From contig NZ_JACHXV010000003.1 in the NCBI RefSeq assembly GCF_014192375.1, forward strand, positions 62,001-126,000: a DNA stretch of 64,000 bases, written 5' to 3'. Shown here piece by piece: positions 1-9,207 of this stretch. Made by a program: the position numbers and the translations under genes. Source of the stretch: Endobacter medicaginis (GTDB taxonomy: Bacteria > Pseudomonadota > Alphaproteobacteria > Acetobacterales > Acetobacteraceae). Position 1 is the stretch's first letter; each line of letters opens with the position of its first letter. The notes under the pieces are model-generated. The model ran no database searches. It was not told the origin of the DNA and saw only the letters and a program-made list of their open reading frames with translations.

Positions 1-1878
1 CTCAAGACCGTGCCCGGCATCTCGATCGCCGCCGGCGAGGGCGGCCAGCAGGGCGACAACCTGTCGATCCGCGGCTTCAACGCGCAGAACGATTTCTACC
101 GCGACGGCATGCTCGATTTCGGCAGCTACTACCGCGACCCGTTCGATCTGGAGTCGATCGACGTGCTCAAGGGGCCGTCGGCGACGCTATTCGGGCGCGG
201 CTCGACGGGTGGCGTGATCAACCAGACCACCAAGGCCGCCGGCGGCGCGCATACCGAGGCCACCGCCGCCTTCGGCACCGACGGCACCACGCGGGCAACG
301 ATCGATTACGGCCGCCAGTCGTCGATGCTCGGCGGCTCCGCCTTCCGTCTCAACGCGATGGTGCATGATGCCGGCATGGCGGGCATCGACCTCGCCCGCA
401 CGCGACGCTACGGCATCGCGCCCTCGCTGGCCTTCGGTCTGAACACCGACACGGTGTTCCGCATCGACTATTTCCGCCAGCAGTCGTTCGATCGCCAGTA
501 TTACGGCATCCCCTGGATCAACGGCAGCCCCGCGCCGGTGTCGCGGTCGAACTATTACGGCTATCGCGACGACTACCTGCGCTCGATCGTCAATGTCGGC
601 ACGCTGCGGCTGGACCACACGGTCAATTCGCATCTCCGCCTCCGCGACCAGCTCCGCTACTCGACCTACAATCTCGGCCAGCGCGCCACCGAGCCGCTGA
701 TCCTCGGCTATTCGCCTTACCAGAACATCGTCAATGCGAACGTGCCGCTGTCGTCGGTCAACATCTCGCGCAACGTGCTCGCACTGACCGGCCCGTCGAC
801 GCTGCTCGACAACCAGGCCGAGTTCGCCGCCGATTTCGCGACCTTCGGCATCCGCCACCAGATGACCGGCGGCGTCGAGGTGCAGCGCCAGAGCGCGGAC
901 ATCACCCGCTGGACCTATCTGCCGCGCACTACCACGCCGCTGTTCGACCCCAATACCGGTGCTGCGCTGACCGTGCGGCCGACGCTGCGCTCGATCTCCG
1001 GGACGGTGTCGAACGATGTGGCGCCCTACATCAACGACACACTCAGCTTCGGCCGCCACTGGCAGGTGCTGCTCGGCTGGCGCTGGGACCAGTACACCAC
1101 CGAATACAAGCAGATCGTCGCCCCCGCGGTGCATGTCACCCGCACCGACCAGAAGCCGTCCTGGCGCGGGGCGATCGTCTATCATCCGGTCGACAACGCC
1201 TCGGTCTATGTCAGCGGCGGCACCAGCTTCGATCCCTCGGGCGAGAACGTCTCGCTGACTGCGTCGACTGCGGCGGTGCCGCCCGAGACCTCGGCCACGG
1301 TCGAGCTCGGCGGCAAATGGGATATCGGCCGGCTGTCGCTGACCTCTGCGGTCTATCAGATCCAGATGTACAACGTCCGCGAAACCAACCCGGCCGATGC
1401 GACGCAGACCATCCTCGCCGGCAACTACCGCGCGCGCGGCTTCGAGCTCCAGGCGAGCGGCCACATCACGAGGCGCTGGGAGATTTTCGGCGGCTACAGC
1501 TACAACGACGTCGTTGTGGTCTCCTCGCCGAACCGGCTCGAGCTCGGCAACTCCCCGCCCAACGCGCCCAAGCATACCGTGGCATTGTGGACCGAATACC
1601 ACCTGCCCTGGCTGCCGATGGAGCTGGGCGCGGGCGTGAACTACGTCTCCACCCGCACCGCCAGCTCGCTGCCGATCTCCGGCACCACGGTGATCGAGCG
1701 TGCGCCGGGCTACGCGACGATGCAGTTGATGGCGAAGTATCAGATCACCCCGCGCTTCTCCGGCCAGGTGAACCTCACCAACGTCACCGACACCACCTAT
1801 TACGATGCGCTGCATCCCAGCCATATCGTGATGGGCCCCGCGCGGGCGGCGCTGTTCAGCTTCGACTACAAGCTCTGA
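1..1878 (+). CDS. TonB-dependent siderophore receptor, 5'-truncated by the window edge
   Basis: Outer-membrane receptor that takes up a ferric siderophore using TonB energy. The reading frame is open from base 1, so the signal peptide, TonB box and start of the plug lie outside the window; 625 residues remain. The plug end is clear: SIRGFNAQNDFYRDGM, then LKGPSATLFGRGSTGGVIN. A long beta-barrel follows, ending in the aromatic C-terminal strand FSFDYKL. The closest family by eye is the catecholate type (Fiu/FhuE-like). Its stop codon overlaps the start of the PiuC-type hydroxylase by one base, the usual Fiu-YbiX or PiuA-PiuC pairing of iron-regulated genes. The promoter and any Fur box lie upstream of the window. 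The substrate is inferred from family only. Confidence 0.93.
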   Translation, partial: LKTVPGISIAAGEGGQQGDNLSIRGFNAQNDFYRDGMLDFGSYYRDPFDLESIDVLKGPSATLFGRGSTGGVINQTTKAAGGAHTEATAAFGTDGTTRATIDYGRQSSMLGGSAFRLNAMVHDAGMAGIDLARTRRYGIAPSLAFGLNTDTVFRIDYFRQQSFDRQYYGIPWINGSPAPVSRSNYYGYRDDYLRSIVNVGTLRLDHTVNSHLRLRDQLRYSTYNLGQRATEPLILGYSPYQNIVNANVPLSSVNISRNVLALTGPSTLLDNQAEFAADFATFGIRHQMTGGVEVQRQSADITRWTYLPRTTTPLFDPNTGAALTVRPTLRSISGTVSNDVAPYINDTLSFGRHWQVLLGWRWDQYTTEYKQIVAPAVHVTRTDQKPSWRGAIVYHPVDNASVYVSGGTSFDPSGENVSLTASTAAVPPETSATVELGGKWDIGRLSLTSAVYQIQMYNVRETNPADATQTILAGNYRARGFELQASGHITRRWEIFGGYSYNDVVVVSSPNRLELGNSPPNAPKHTVALWTEYHLPWLPMELGAGVNYVSTRTASSLPISGTTVIERAPGYATMQLMAKYQITPRFSGQVNLTNVTDTTYYDALHPSHIVMGPARAALFSFDYKL

Positions 1879-2552
1879 TGCTGGTCGTCCTCGACGACAT
1901 CATCGAGGCCGACGCGCTCGGCGCGATGCGGGCAAGGCTGCGGCGCGACGCGCACTGGCTGGACGGGCGGATGACCGCCGGCCACCAGTCGGCGCGCGTC
2001 AAGCGCAACCGACAGCTCGCCGAGGACGATCCTGTCGCCCTCGAACTCTCGGCCGAGATCGGGGCTGCGCTGCATCGCAGCCCGCGCTTCGTCTCCGCCG
2101 CCCTGCCGCAGCGGATCTCGCCGCTGCTGTTCAACAGCTACGGGCCGGGCCAGACGTTCGGCGCCCATGTCGACAATGCCATCCGCATGACCGGGCGCGG
2201 CACGTTGCGCACCGATCTGTCGGCGACCCTGATGCTGGACGACGATTTCGAGGGCGGCGCGCTGGTGATCGAGGACGTGTTCGGCCCGCGTGAGATCAGG
2301 CTGCGGGCCGGCCAGATGGTGCTGTATCCGTCCTCGTCGCTGCACCGGGTCGAGCCGGTGCAGCGCGGCGAGCGGCTGGTGGCGGTGTTCTGGCTGCAAA
2401 GCCTGATCCGCGACGATGCGCAGCGCCGTATCCTGTTCGAGCTCGACCACTCGATCCAGGCGCTGGGGGGCGAGCTCGACCCGCTGCATGCGCAGGTCGT
2501 GGCGCTCACCGCGATCTACCACAACCTGGTACGGCGCTGGGCCGAGCCGTGA
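1878..2552 (+). CDS. piuC: PKHD-type Fe(II)/2-oxoglutarate dioxygenase (PiuC/YbiX family)
   Basis: Predicted cytosolic 2-oxoglutarate- and Fe(II)-dependent hydroxylase of 224 residues, the usual length for PiuC/YbiX. The iron ligands are visible as H97-V-D99 in GAHVDN and H156 in SLHRV, with R166 as the likely 2-oxoglutarate-binding arginine. The N-terminal pattern GHQSARVKRN also fits the family. The ATG overlaps the receptor stop (TGATG), so the two genes are translationally coupled. Members are found beside siderophore receptors and are thought to act in iron acquisition, but their true substrate is unknown. The symbol rests on family resemblance and context. Confidence 0.9.
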   Translation: MLVVLDDIIEADALGAMRARLRRDAHWLDGRMTAGHQSARVKRNRQLAEDDPVALELSAEIGAALHRSPRFVSAALPQRISPLLFNSYGPGQTFGAHVDNAIRMTGRGTLRTDLSATLMLDDDFEGGALVIEDVFGPREIRLRAGQMVLYPSSSLHRVEPVQRGERLVAVFWLQSLIRDDAQRRILFELDHSIQALGGELDPLHAQVVALTAIYHNLVRRWAEP

Positions 2553-2836
2553 ACGGGCCCCCTTGAAGCCGGAACAATGCCAGACCGCAACAACTCGGGT
2601 GTCTCGCGGAAATAAACGGAAAGTCATGACGTGACGTTCATGAGCCGTACACACGGTCATTCCCGGATTTCCTTTTGCAATGAACTGATACCTTCCTAAA
2701 ATCTACCAGACACAAACGTGCTTCTTTCGCCACAGTCATGCGCCCCGGCGATGGCTGACAGGCGGTTTGCTCTTGCCGACGGGCGGATGGCGCCGGTTTC
2801 GTGGCGCAATTATTACGCGTCACAGGAGCAAGCCGC
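2553..2836. other. Intergenic region upstream of the second TonB receptor
   Basis: This 284-base gap contains no gene. It has two TCATGA boxes at 2624-2629 and 2638-2643, an imperfect inverted repeat that could be an operator. A plausible sigma-70 promoter follows at 2675-2702. A ribosome binding site (AGGAGC) lies about 8 bases before the ATG at 2837. I looked for a cobalamin riboswitch and a Fur box and saw neither. Confidence 0.5.
2675..2702 (+). promoter_or_regulatory. Candidate sigma-70 promoter for the second TonB receptor
   Basis: TTGCAA (2675-2680), a 16-base spacer, then TAAAAT (2697-2702). The first box matches the -35 consensus at 4 of 6 bases and the second matches -10 at 5 of 6. 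The segment is distinctly AT-richer than its surroundings and lies about 130 bases before the start codon. This is a match by eye only. Confidence 0.4.
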
Positions 2837-5686
2837 ATGTCTGCATCGGTCTTCCGGCCGCGTCTCGCGCCGGGCCGTCGCGCCCTGATCGCCGCCACCG
2901 CCCTCGCCGCCGGTCTCATCGCGCCTCAGGTCGCGGGTGTGCCGCAGGCCGGCGCGCAGGACGCTCCCGCCACCAACGCGCCAAAGCCGGCGAAGAAGAC
3001 TGCGCGTCATCATCCGGCCCATGCCCACCGTGCCCATACCGCCGCGGTCGCAGCGCCGGCGGTGGCTCCGGTGGCCGAGCCGCCAGCGACCACCGCCGTG
3101 GCGACATCGCAGTCGCAGACGGGCGGATCGGAAAGCATCGTCGTGCGCGCGCAGCGCCGGCTGGTGCGCGAGCGTAACGCGCCCAGCGCGGTGACCGAAC
3201 TCGGCCAGGCCGACATCTCGCAGACCGGCATCCAGGGTTCGGTCGCGACCCTGCTGCGCAACGCACCGTCGGTCTATGTCTACCAGCAGGGCATCGGCAA
3301 CAACGAGCCGGTGCTGTCGATCCGCGGCGTGCGTGGTCTCGAGGTCGCGCAGACACTCGACGGCGTGCCGATGCAGGATCTGCAATATGGCGGTTCGGGT
3401 TCCTATCTCAGCAACGCCATCTCCGGTCCGTTCAATCTCGACCAGATCAGCGGGGTTTCGATCCTGCCCGGCGTGGCCTATCCGAACCAGAACACCTTCG
3501 GCACCATCGGCGGCACCGTTGCCTACAGCTCGCTGCGCCCCGACGACAAGCGCTCGGCGACGCTGTCGGGCAGCGTGGGCTCGTTCGGCACCTGGCAGGA
3601 AGCCGTCGAACTGCAGAGCGGCAAGCTCGACAACATCCTCGGCGGTGCGCTGGGCACCGGCGTCGACGCACCGAGCATGATGGTCAAATACAGCAACATG
3701 CAGACCAAGGGGTTCGTCGACTACACCCCCGCGCGCTACAACAATCTCTATTTCGCTTTCGACAAGCCCTATAACCAGGGAACATCGAAGTTCCAGGCAA
3801 CGGTGATCTACAACACCGGGTCCGGCCTGTTCACCCCCGAGCCGATTCCGGAGCCCTACACCCAGGCCTACGGCACCTATGCGAACTACTCGCCGGACGA
3901 GGAGTTCATGCGCCAGAACAACGACTATTTCACTCTGATGCTGAACAATGACAGTTACATCAACGACTGGCTGTCAGCGGGTGTGACGGCGTTCTACCGC
4001 TACTCCGACACCACCACGCAGACCTACGCCAACCCCGAGATCTTCGGGCCGAACGGCGAACCGGGCTCGGTGACTGTGGGTGGCGCAAGCCCGTTCAACC
4101 AGACGATCGCCGGTTTCGGCGAGCAGGGCCTCTATGGGCCCGGCAACATCTTCTACGATCCACAGGTCTATACCTATGACGGCAGCACCGCTGCCTGCCC
4201 CGCCGACGTGACGGCGCGCTGGGCTGCCGCCGGGCAGGTCAGTCCCTGCGGCTACAACGCGCAATATACGACGCAGCATACCGACACCTACGGTATCCGG
4301 CCGCGCCTGACGATCACCCCGCCCCGCGTCTGGGGGATCGACAACACCATCCAGATCGGTTCGCTGATCGCCAAGTCGACCTCGCCGGCCATGCGCACCT
4401 ATGCGGGCAGCACGCCCGATGTCGGGGCAAATCCCGCCAATCTCGTCAGCGGCTATGACGGTGGCACGCAGCGTACCATCTATCAGGGCTTCGCTCAGGA
4501 CCGCATCGATTTCCTGCACAACACCCTGCACGTCACGCCGGGCGTGACCCTGGAAGGGACGGACTCGTCCGATCTCGGCAGCAAGATCTTCGACGGCACC
4601 CCCTCCGCCTCGTTGCTGGCGACCGATTACTGCCAGGCCGGCAACCCCTGCCTCACCGGCGCCTACAAGGCGCATAAATGGGATCGCGAATGGCTGCCGT
4701 TCCTCAACGTCTCCTATGATTTCGACAAGCTCGTGCCCGCGCTGCGCGGTCTGTCGGTCTACGGCAGCATGGGCCAGTCCGCCCTGTTCGCACCGGTGTC
4801 GGACTTCGGCCCGAGCCTGATCGGCACGCCGCCAAGCGCCTCGATCGTGCACATGTACGAGGGCGGCATCAAATACGACACCTCGCGCGTCGCGCTCTCG
4901 CTCGATTATTTCTATCAGCATGTCGAGCGCGATTTCGGCTATTTCTCCTACCAGTCGGGTCCGCTGGCCGGCGAATCGTTCTACACCAACAACGGTCAGC
5001 GCGAGATGAAGGGCATCGAGGGCGCGGTGAAGTGGCAGGTGACGCCGGACTTCCAGCTCTCGGGCAATTTTTCCAAGACGCTGGCAAAGTACCTCGCCAC
5101 CTCGCTCGGCTACGTCACCGTGCAGGAGGACCAGTTCGGCATCGTCCAGCGCGGCACCCCAGTGACCGGCGTGCCGGACTGGATCGCCTCGATGAGCGCG
5201 ACCTATGCGCACAGGAACACCTTCCTGCGCGACGACAATGCGTCGATCCGCTTCACCGGCCAGTACACCGGTCGCCAGCACACCAGCTACGATCTCGACG
5301 GCTTCACCAATGTCGGTGCGCTGCCCGGCGTCGGGCCTTTCGGCAGCTACAACTATTACAACGTCACCAGCGGTGCGACGACCTATGATCCGAACGGCGG
5401 CATCGCGCCGTTCATGGTGTTCCTGCTGGATGCGAACTACACGCTGCCGGTCAAGGGCGTCGGCCCTCTGCATCAGCTCGGCTTCAACCTCAACATCTAC
5501 AACCTGTTCAACCAGCACTTCCACCAGTACTATTACAAGCAGGTGTCGCCGTCCTCCTGCGGCACGTTCAGCTCGGGTCCGTTCGCCGGCCAGGCGATCA
5601 GCAACTACGGCTGCTCGCCACAGTTCGCCGACTCGCTGCCCGGCGAGCCCTTCGCGGTCACCTTCACGGTCAGCGCGAAGTTCTGA
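2837..5686 (+). CDS. TonB-dependent outer-membrane receptor, substrate unknown
   Basis: A 949-residue TonB-dependent receptor. I chose the ATG at 2837 over an in-frame upstream start at 2801 because it has an AGGAGC site and gives a proper signal peptide (basic ASVFRPRLAPGRRA, then a hydrophobic AAATALAAGLIAP-like stretch). Residues 41-98 form an unusual Ala/Pro-rich linker with a His cluster (RHHPAHAHRAH). The TonB box ESIVVRA is at about 99-105. The plug has LSIRGVRG and GVAYPNQNTFGTIGG, and the barrel ends VTFTVSAKF. The same ESIVVRA box occurs in the receptor at 41352. No enzyme neighbour hints at a substrate; the next gene is convergent and only 3 bases away. Confidence 0.92.
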   Translation: MSASVFRPRLAPGRRALIAATALAAGLIAPQVAGVPQAGAQDAPATNAPKPAKKTARHHPAHAHRAHTAAVAAPAVAPVAEPPATTAVATSQSQTGGSESIVVRAQRRLVRERNAPSAVTELGQADISQTGIQGSVATLLRNAPSVYVYQQGIGNNEPVLSIRGVRGLEVAQTLDGVPMQDLQYGGSGSYLSNAISGPFNLDQISGVSILPGVAYPNQNTFGTIGGTVAYSSLRPDDKRSATLSGSVGSFGTWQEAVELQSGKLDNILGGALGTGVDAPSMMVKYSNMQTKGFVDYTPARYNNLYFAFDKPYNQGTSKFQATVIYNTGSGLFTPEPIPEPYTQAYGTYANYSPDEEFMRQNNDYFTLMLNNDSYINDWLSAGVTAFYRYSDTTTQTYANPEIFGPNGEPGSVTVGGASPFNQTIAGFGEQGLYGPGNIFYDPQVYTYDGSTAACPADVTARWAAAGQVSPCGYNAQYTTQHTDTYGIRPRLTITPPRVWGIDNTIQIGSLIAKSTSPAMRTYAGSTPDVGANPANLVSGYDGGTQRTIYQGFAQDRIDFLHNTLHVTPGVTLEGTDSSDLGSKIFDGTPSASLLATDYCQAGNPCLTGAYKAHKWDREWLPFLNVSYDFDKLVPALRGLSVYGSMGQSALFAPVSDFGPSLIGTPPSASIVHMYEGGIKYDTSRVALSLDYFYQHVERDFGYFSYQSGPLAGESFYTNNGQREMKGIEGAVKWQVTPDFQLSGNFSKTLAKYLATSLGYVTVQEDQFGIVQRGTPVTGVPDWIASMSATYAHRNTFLRDDNASIRFTGQYTGRQHTSYDLDGFTNVGALPGVGPFGSYNYYNVTSGATTYDPNGGIAPFMVFLLDANYTLPVKGVGPLHQLGFNLNIYNLFNQHFHQYYYKQVSPSSCGTFSSGPFAGQAISNYGCSPQFADSLPGEPFAVTFTVSAKF

Positions 5687-5689
5687 GCC

Positions 5690-6430
5690 TCAGGCGCTCA
5701 GCCAGGCGGTCAATGCTCGGCTGACCGCCTCGGGCTGTTCGAGTGTCGAGATATGGCCGCAGCGCTGTATCTCGACGAGTTTCGCGCCCGCGATCGCATC
5801 TGCCATCTCACGGGCGACGACCGGCGGCGTGAGCTGGTCCTCCGCTCCCACCAGCACCAGTGTGGGGCAGGCGATCGTCGACAGCGACGGGCGTGAATCG
5901 ATCCGCTTCATGATCGCGCGCTGCTGGGCGACGAATGCGCGGGCGCCGACATCCTCGGCCATCGCCGCCATCAGCGCCTGCAGTTCGGTGTCGCCATGAC
6001 GGTCGGAATGCACGAGCTGGGGAAAGGCGCGCGCGATCAGGTCGCCGAAGCGCCCCGATTCCGCCACCTCGATCTGACGCTCGCGCCCGGCAGCCGCCTC
6101 TGCCGTGTCGGGTCGGGCGGAGGTGTCGAGCAGGGCAAGGCGATCGACGCGCCCGGGCGCCTGTCGCATCACCTCCATCGCGACATAGCCGCCCATCGAC
6201 AGCCCCGCCAGCGCGAAGCGCTCCGGCGCGTCGGCGAGCAGCCGCGCGGCCATGCCGGCGATGGTATCGGCATGCACGGTGTCGGCCACGCTCACCGCCC
6301 CCGAGCGCCACAGCGCCGGCATCACCGGAGCGTAGAGCCGCGGTGAGGCCAGCAGTCCCGGGATCAGCACCACCGGCAGGCTGGGCGGCAGCGAGGCGCG
6401 CAGCCCCTTCGCGAGCATGTCGATCGGCAT
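5690..6430 (-). CDS. Alpha/beta-fold hydrolase
   Basis: Cytosolic alpha/beta hydrolase of 246 residues, normal for the single-domain family. The nucleophile elbow is GLSMGG with S78, the acid is likely the Asp of GAEDQLTPP, and the His is in RCGHISTLEQP. There is no signal peptide. The chosen ATG lies 4 bases after the yjbQ stop, so the two form a tight minus-strand pair. Longer in-frame starts would only read antisense to yjbQ. Substrate unknown; esterase, lactonase or C-C hydrolase activity are all possible. Confidence 0.85.
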   Translation of the reverse strand: MPIDMLAKGLRASLPPSLPVVLIPGLLASPRLYAPVMPALWRSGAVSVADTVHADTIAGMAARLLADAPERFALAGLSMGGYVAMEVMRQAPGRVDRLALLDTSARPDTAEAAAGRERQIEVAESGRFGDLIARAFPQLVHSDRHGDTELQALMAAMAEDVGARAFVAQQRAIMKRIDSRPSLSTIACPTLVLVGAEDQLTPPVVAREMADAIAGAKLVEIQRCGHISTLEQPEAVSRALTAWLSA

Positions 6431-6434
6431 CGGG

Positions 6435-6854
6435 TCAGTCTCCCAGCAGATGCAGCACCACCTGGCGGCGGTGCGGCGCGGCGCGATGTTCGAACAGATA
6501 CAGCCCCTGCCACGTCCCGAGGACCGGCCTGCCACCGGCGAGGGGGATGGTGAGCCCGCTCTGGGTCAGCGCGGTGCGCAGATGCGCCGGCATGTCGTCG
6601 GGCCCCTCCATGCCGTGGACGTAGCGGGACGGGTCCTCCGGCGCGATGGTCTCGAAATACGCCTCGAGATCGGTGCGGACGTCCGGATCGGCGTTTTCCT
6701 GCACCAGCAGCGAGGCGGAGGTGTGCCGACACCACAGCGTCAGCAGGCCGGTCCCGATCTCCTGTTCGGCGACCCAGGACAAGACAGGGCGGTCGATGGG
6801 GACCAGACCCTTGCCGCGCGTGGAAATCGTGATGACGGTCTGTGCTTGCTTCAT
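6435..6854 (-). CDS. yjbQ: YjbQ family protein (secondary thiamine-phosphate synthase-like)
   Basis: A 139-residue YjbQ/UPF0047 protein, the typical length. Family signatures are all present: CRHTSASL (H44), QENADP, then YVHGMEGPDDMPAHLR with H80 and H91, and LGTWQGLYLFEHR near the end. Members form trimers; E. coli YjbQ shows weak thiamine-phosphate synthase activity, but the physiological role is unsettled. The ATG at 6854 was chosen because the in-frame extension upstream reads through the AT-rich palindromic repeat. It is followed 4 bases later by the hydrolase gene. Confidence 0.9.
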   Translation of the reverse strand: MKQAQTVITISTRGKGLVPIDRPVLSWVAEQEIGTGLLTLWCRHTSASLLVQENADPDVRTDLEAYFETIAPEDPSRYVHGMEGPDDMPAHLRTALTQSGLTIPLAGGRPVLGTWQGLYLFEHRAAPHRRQVVLHLLGD

Positions 6855-6860
6855 GAGGAT

Positions 6861-6976
6861 GTTCTTTTTTGCAAAAAAGAACCAAAAAACCTTTATCCGT
6901 TGACGACGATGCCGCACGCGGCGACGTCGTCAGACGGACAGAAGTCTTTTTGCTTCTTTTTCTTCAGAAAAAGAAG
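6861..6976. repeat. AT-rich double-palindrome intergenic element, copy A
   Basis: The gap between yjbQ and trpS is almost completely filled by this element. It begins with a perfect 22-bp palindrome (6861-6882, half GTTCTTTTTTG), followed by CAAAAAAC. It ends with a hairpin at 6953-6976 (arms CTTCTTTTTC and GAAAAAGAAG, loop TTCA) preceded by AAGTCTTTTTG. A second copy lies at 15794-15920 in the opposite orientation. The AT-rich makeup is in sharp contrast to the GC-rich genes around it. The hairpin starts 3 bases after the trpS stop, so it could also act in 3'-end formation. Confidence 0.8.
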
Positions 6977-6979
6977 AAA

Positions 6980-7975
6980 TCAACGCAGGAACCCGACCAA
7001 CCGCTCGGCTTCGCGCACGATCGGCTCGGCGACCGCGCCGGCCCGCCCGGCACCGTCGCGCAGCACGGCGTCGATCGCCGTCTCGTCGCGCAGGAGGCGC
7101 TGCGTCTCGGCGGCGATCGGGGCCAGATGCTCGACCAGCACTGCGGCCAGCGCCTCCTTGAACGGTCCGAAGCCGCCGCCGCCGAAACGGTCCAGCACGC
7201 CCTGACGGGTTTCGCCCGACAGGGCGGTGTAGATATCGATCAGATTGCGCGCCTCGGCGCGACCTTCAAGACCCGCGGGATCGGCGGGCAGCGGTTTGGG
7301 GTCGGTCTTGGCGCGGCGGATCTTGAGCGCGATCTGGTCGGCATCGTCGGTGAGGTTGATTCGGCTCTGATCGGAGGGATCGGATTTCGACATCTTCTTC
7401 GTGCCGTCGCGCAGGCTCATCACCCGCGCGGCGGTGGGCGGGATCAGGGCCGCGACCTCGGGGAAGAAATCGACGCCGTAATCGTGGTTGAACTTCTGCG
7501 CGATGTCGTTGGTCAGCTCGACATGCTGGCGCTGGTCGTCGCCGACCGGCACCTGGGTGGCATGATAGGCGAGGATGTCGGCGGCCATCAGGTTCGGATA
7601 GACATACAGCCCGGCCGACTGCGCCTCGCGGTCCTTTCCGGCCTTGTCCTTGAACTGGGTCATCCGGTTCAGCCAGCCGAGCCGGGCGACGCAGTTGAAG
7701 ATCCAGGCCAGCCGTGCATGTGCCGACACCGCCGACTGGTTGAAGAAGATGTGGCCGGCAGGGTCGATGCCGCAGGCGAGCAGCACGGCGGCCTGCTCGC
7801 GGGTCTGTCGCGCCAGCGTGGCGGGGTCCTGGAACTGGGTGATGGCGTGCAGGTCGACGAGGCAGAAGATGCACTCGTGCTCCGCCTGCAGCGTGACCCA
7901 GTTGCGGATCGCGCCGAGATAGTTGCCCAGGGTGGGGATGCCGGTCGGCTGGATGCCGGAAAAGATGCGCGCCAT
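6980..7975 (-). CDS. trpS: Tryptophan--tRNA ligase
   Basis: Class I aminoacyl-tRNA synthetase that charges tRNA-Trp. It is 331 residues, typical for bacterial TrpRS. The start [12 protein letters not shown] is the conserved N-terminus, with the HIGH-equivalent segment [13 protein letters not shown] at 10-22. KMSKS is at 194-198 ([11 protein letters not shown]), and the ATP/Trp-pocket segment [15 protein letters not shown] is present. The ATG at 7975 gives exactly the family N-terminus. It is divergent from tdk and followed by the AT-rich repeat element. Confidence 0.97.
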   Translation of the reverse strand: MARIFSGIQPTGIPTLGNYLGAIRNWVTLQAEHECIFCLVDLHAITQFQDPATLARQTREQAAVLLACGIDPAGHIFFNQSAVSAHARLAWIFNCVARLGWLNRMTQFKDKAGKDREAQSAGLYVYPNLMAADILAYHATQVPVGDDQRQHVELTNDIAQKFNHDYGVDFFPEVAALIPPTAARVMSLRDGTKKMSKSDPSDQSRINLTDDADQIALKIRRAKTDPKPLPADPAGLEGRAEARNLIDIYTALSGETRQGVLDRFGGGGFGPFKEALAAVLVEHLAPIAAETQRLLRDETAIDAVLRDGAGRAGAVAEPIVREAERLVGFLR

Positions 7976-8102
7976 GGGCTCGCTTGTGTCGGGCCGGCGG
8001 CGGTAAATCAACCCCCGCGGCGGATCCGGCGGTCGAGTGGCTGGTCCTGCCGCGAGCCAGGCGCTAGCAATGCGAATGCCCGCCATGCGAATCGCTGCTG
8101 CC

Positions 8103-8690
8103 ATGCCCACGGAGCCCGCAGGTGCCACGCGCGGGCGGCTGACGGTGATCACCGGGCCGATGTTCGCCGGTAAGTCGGCACGCCTGATCGCGGAGGCGCG
8201 CAAGGCCGGACACGAGGGGATGGCGATCGCCGTTCTCAAACCCGCCTTCGACGATCGCGGCGCGCGCGGGCTGGTCAGCTCGCGCGACGGCAGCTCGATC
8301 GGCTGCGAGAGTGTCGGCGCCTGGCCCGACCTCGCCTGGCCGACGCGGCTGGTGTTCATCGACGAGGCCCAGTTCCTCACCGGCGCGAACTACCGTGGCG
8401 ACCTGATCGCCGATATCGAACGCGCGCTCGATGCGGGCCTCGACGTGATGGTGTCGGGGCTCGACACCGATTATCACCGCACGCCGTTCGCGGTGATGGC
8501 GGAGTTGGCCGCGCGCGCCGACGCCCATCTGCATCTCGCGGCGCGCTGTCACCGTTGCGGCCAGCCGGCACGCTGGACGGCCAAGCGGGCCGAGACCGGG
8601 CGGCTGCTGGAAGTGGGTGACGACGAGCTCTACGAGGCGCGCTGCGACATGCACTGGACGGAACCGTCCGCGGCCTGCCACGGGCAATGA
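8103..8690 (+). CDS. tdk: Thymidine kinase
   Basis: Type II thymidine kinase, phosphorylating thymidine in the salvage pathway. At 195 residues from the ATG at 8103 it has the usual size. Walker A is GPMFAGKS (18-25), and the catalytic base is E89 in FIDEAQF. The lasso region [12 protein letters not shown] is clear. The zinc ligands include C149 and C152 (CHRC) and C181. Several upstream in-frame starts exist (to 8037); I chose the one nearest the fold. The stop overlaps the next gene as ATGA, suggesting co-expression. Confidence 0.92.
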   Translation: MPTEPAGATRGRLTVITGPMFAGKSARLIAEARKAGHEGMAIAVLKPAFDDRGARGLVSSRDGSSIGCESVGAWPDLAWPTRLVFIDEAQFLTGANYRGDLIADIERALDAGLDVMVSGLDTDYHRTPFAVMAELAARADAHLHLAARCHRCGQPARWTAKRAETGRLLEVGDDELYEARCDMHWTEPSAACHGQ

Positions 8691-9157
8691 CCATGTCGCG
8701 TCCACCGCTGCCGCCCTTCGACGAGCCGGAGGCGATGCTCAAGGTCAGGCTGGCCGAGGATGCCTGGAACAGCCGGGATCCGGAGCGGGTCGCCCTCGCC
8801 TACACGGTCGACACGGCCTGGCGGAACCGCGACGAATTCCTCACCGGCCGCGCCGAGATCACCGCGTTCCTGCATCGCAAATGGCAGCGCGAGCAGGAGT
8901 ATCGCCTGATCAAGTCGCTCTGGGCATTCGGCGGCGACCGCATCGCGGTGCGCTTCGCCTATGAGTGGCACGACGCCGACGGCCAGTGGTTCCGCTCCTA
9001 CGGCAACGAGAACTGGGCGTTCGATGCCGACGGGCTGATGCGTCGCCGGCTGGCCTCGATCAACGACCTGCCGATCGCGAGCGATGCGCGACTGTTCCAC
9101 TGGCCCTGTGGCCGCCGCCCCGACGATCATCCTGGGCTGGAGGCGCTCGGCCTGTAG
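8687..9157 (+). CDS. DUF1348 (nuclear transport factor 2-like) protein
   Basis: A 156-residue protein of the DUF1348/SnoaL-like group, a small alpha+beta barrel. Recognisable features are [17 protein letters not shown] near the start, [22 protein letters not shown] in the middle, and [20 protein letters not shown]. These match the family core closely and the length is normal. No catalytic residues are assigned in this family and no function is known. The ATG overlaps the tdk stop by 4 bases, so it is probably translated from the same message. Confidence 0.85.
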   Translation: MTMSRPPLPPFDEPEAMLKVRLAEDAWNSRDPERVALAYTVDTAWRNRDEFLTGRAEITAFLHRKWQREQEYRLIKSLWAFGGDRIAVRFAYEWHDADGQWFRSYGNENWAFDADGLMRRRLASINDLPIASDARLFHWPCGRRPDDHPGLEALGL

Positions 9158-9207
9158 ACGGCTGCCGGGGTCGCGGGCATCGCGCGCCCACCCTCGGGAC
9201 GGAGCAG

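Noticed and set aside
187-1824. Long open frame on the minus strand, antisense to the siderophore receptor
   Set aside because: No start signal, no domain, and an Arg/Ala/Gly-rich composition expected from an antisense frame in very GC-rich DNA. The plus-strand receptor is unambiguous.
2553-2836. Cobalamin riboswitch or Fur box before the second TonB receptor
   Set aside because: GCCACAG resembles part of a B12 box but no other conserved riboswitch element is present, and no stretch matches the Fur consensus.
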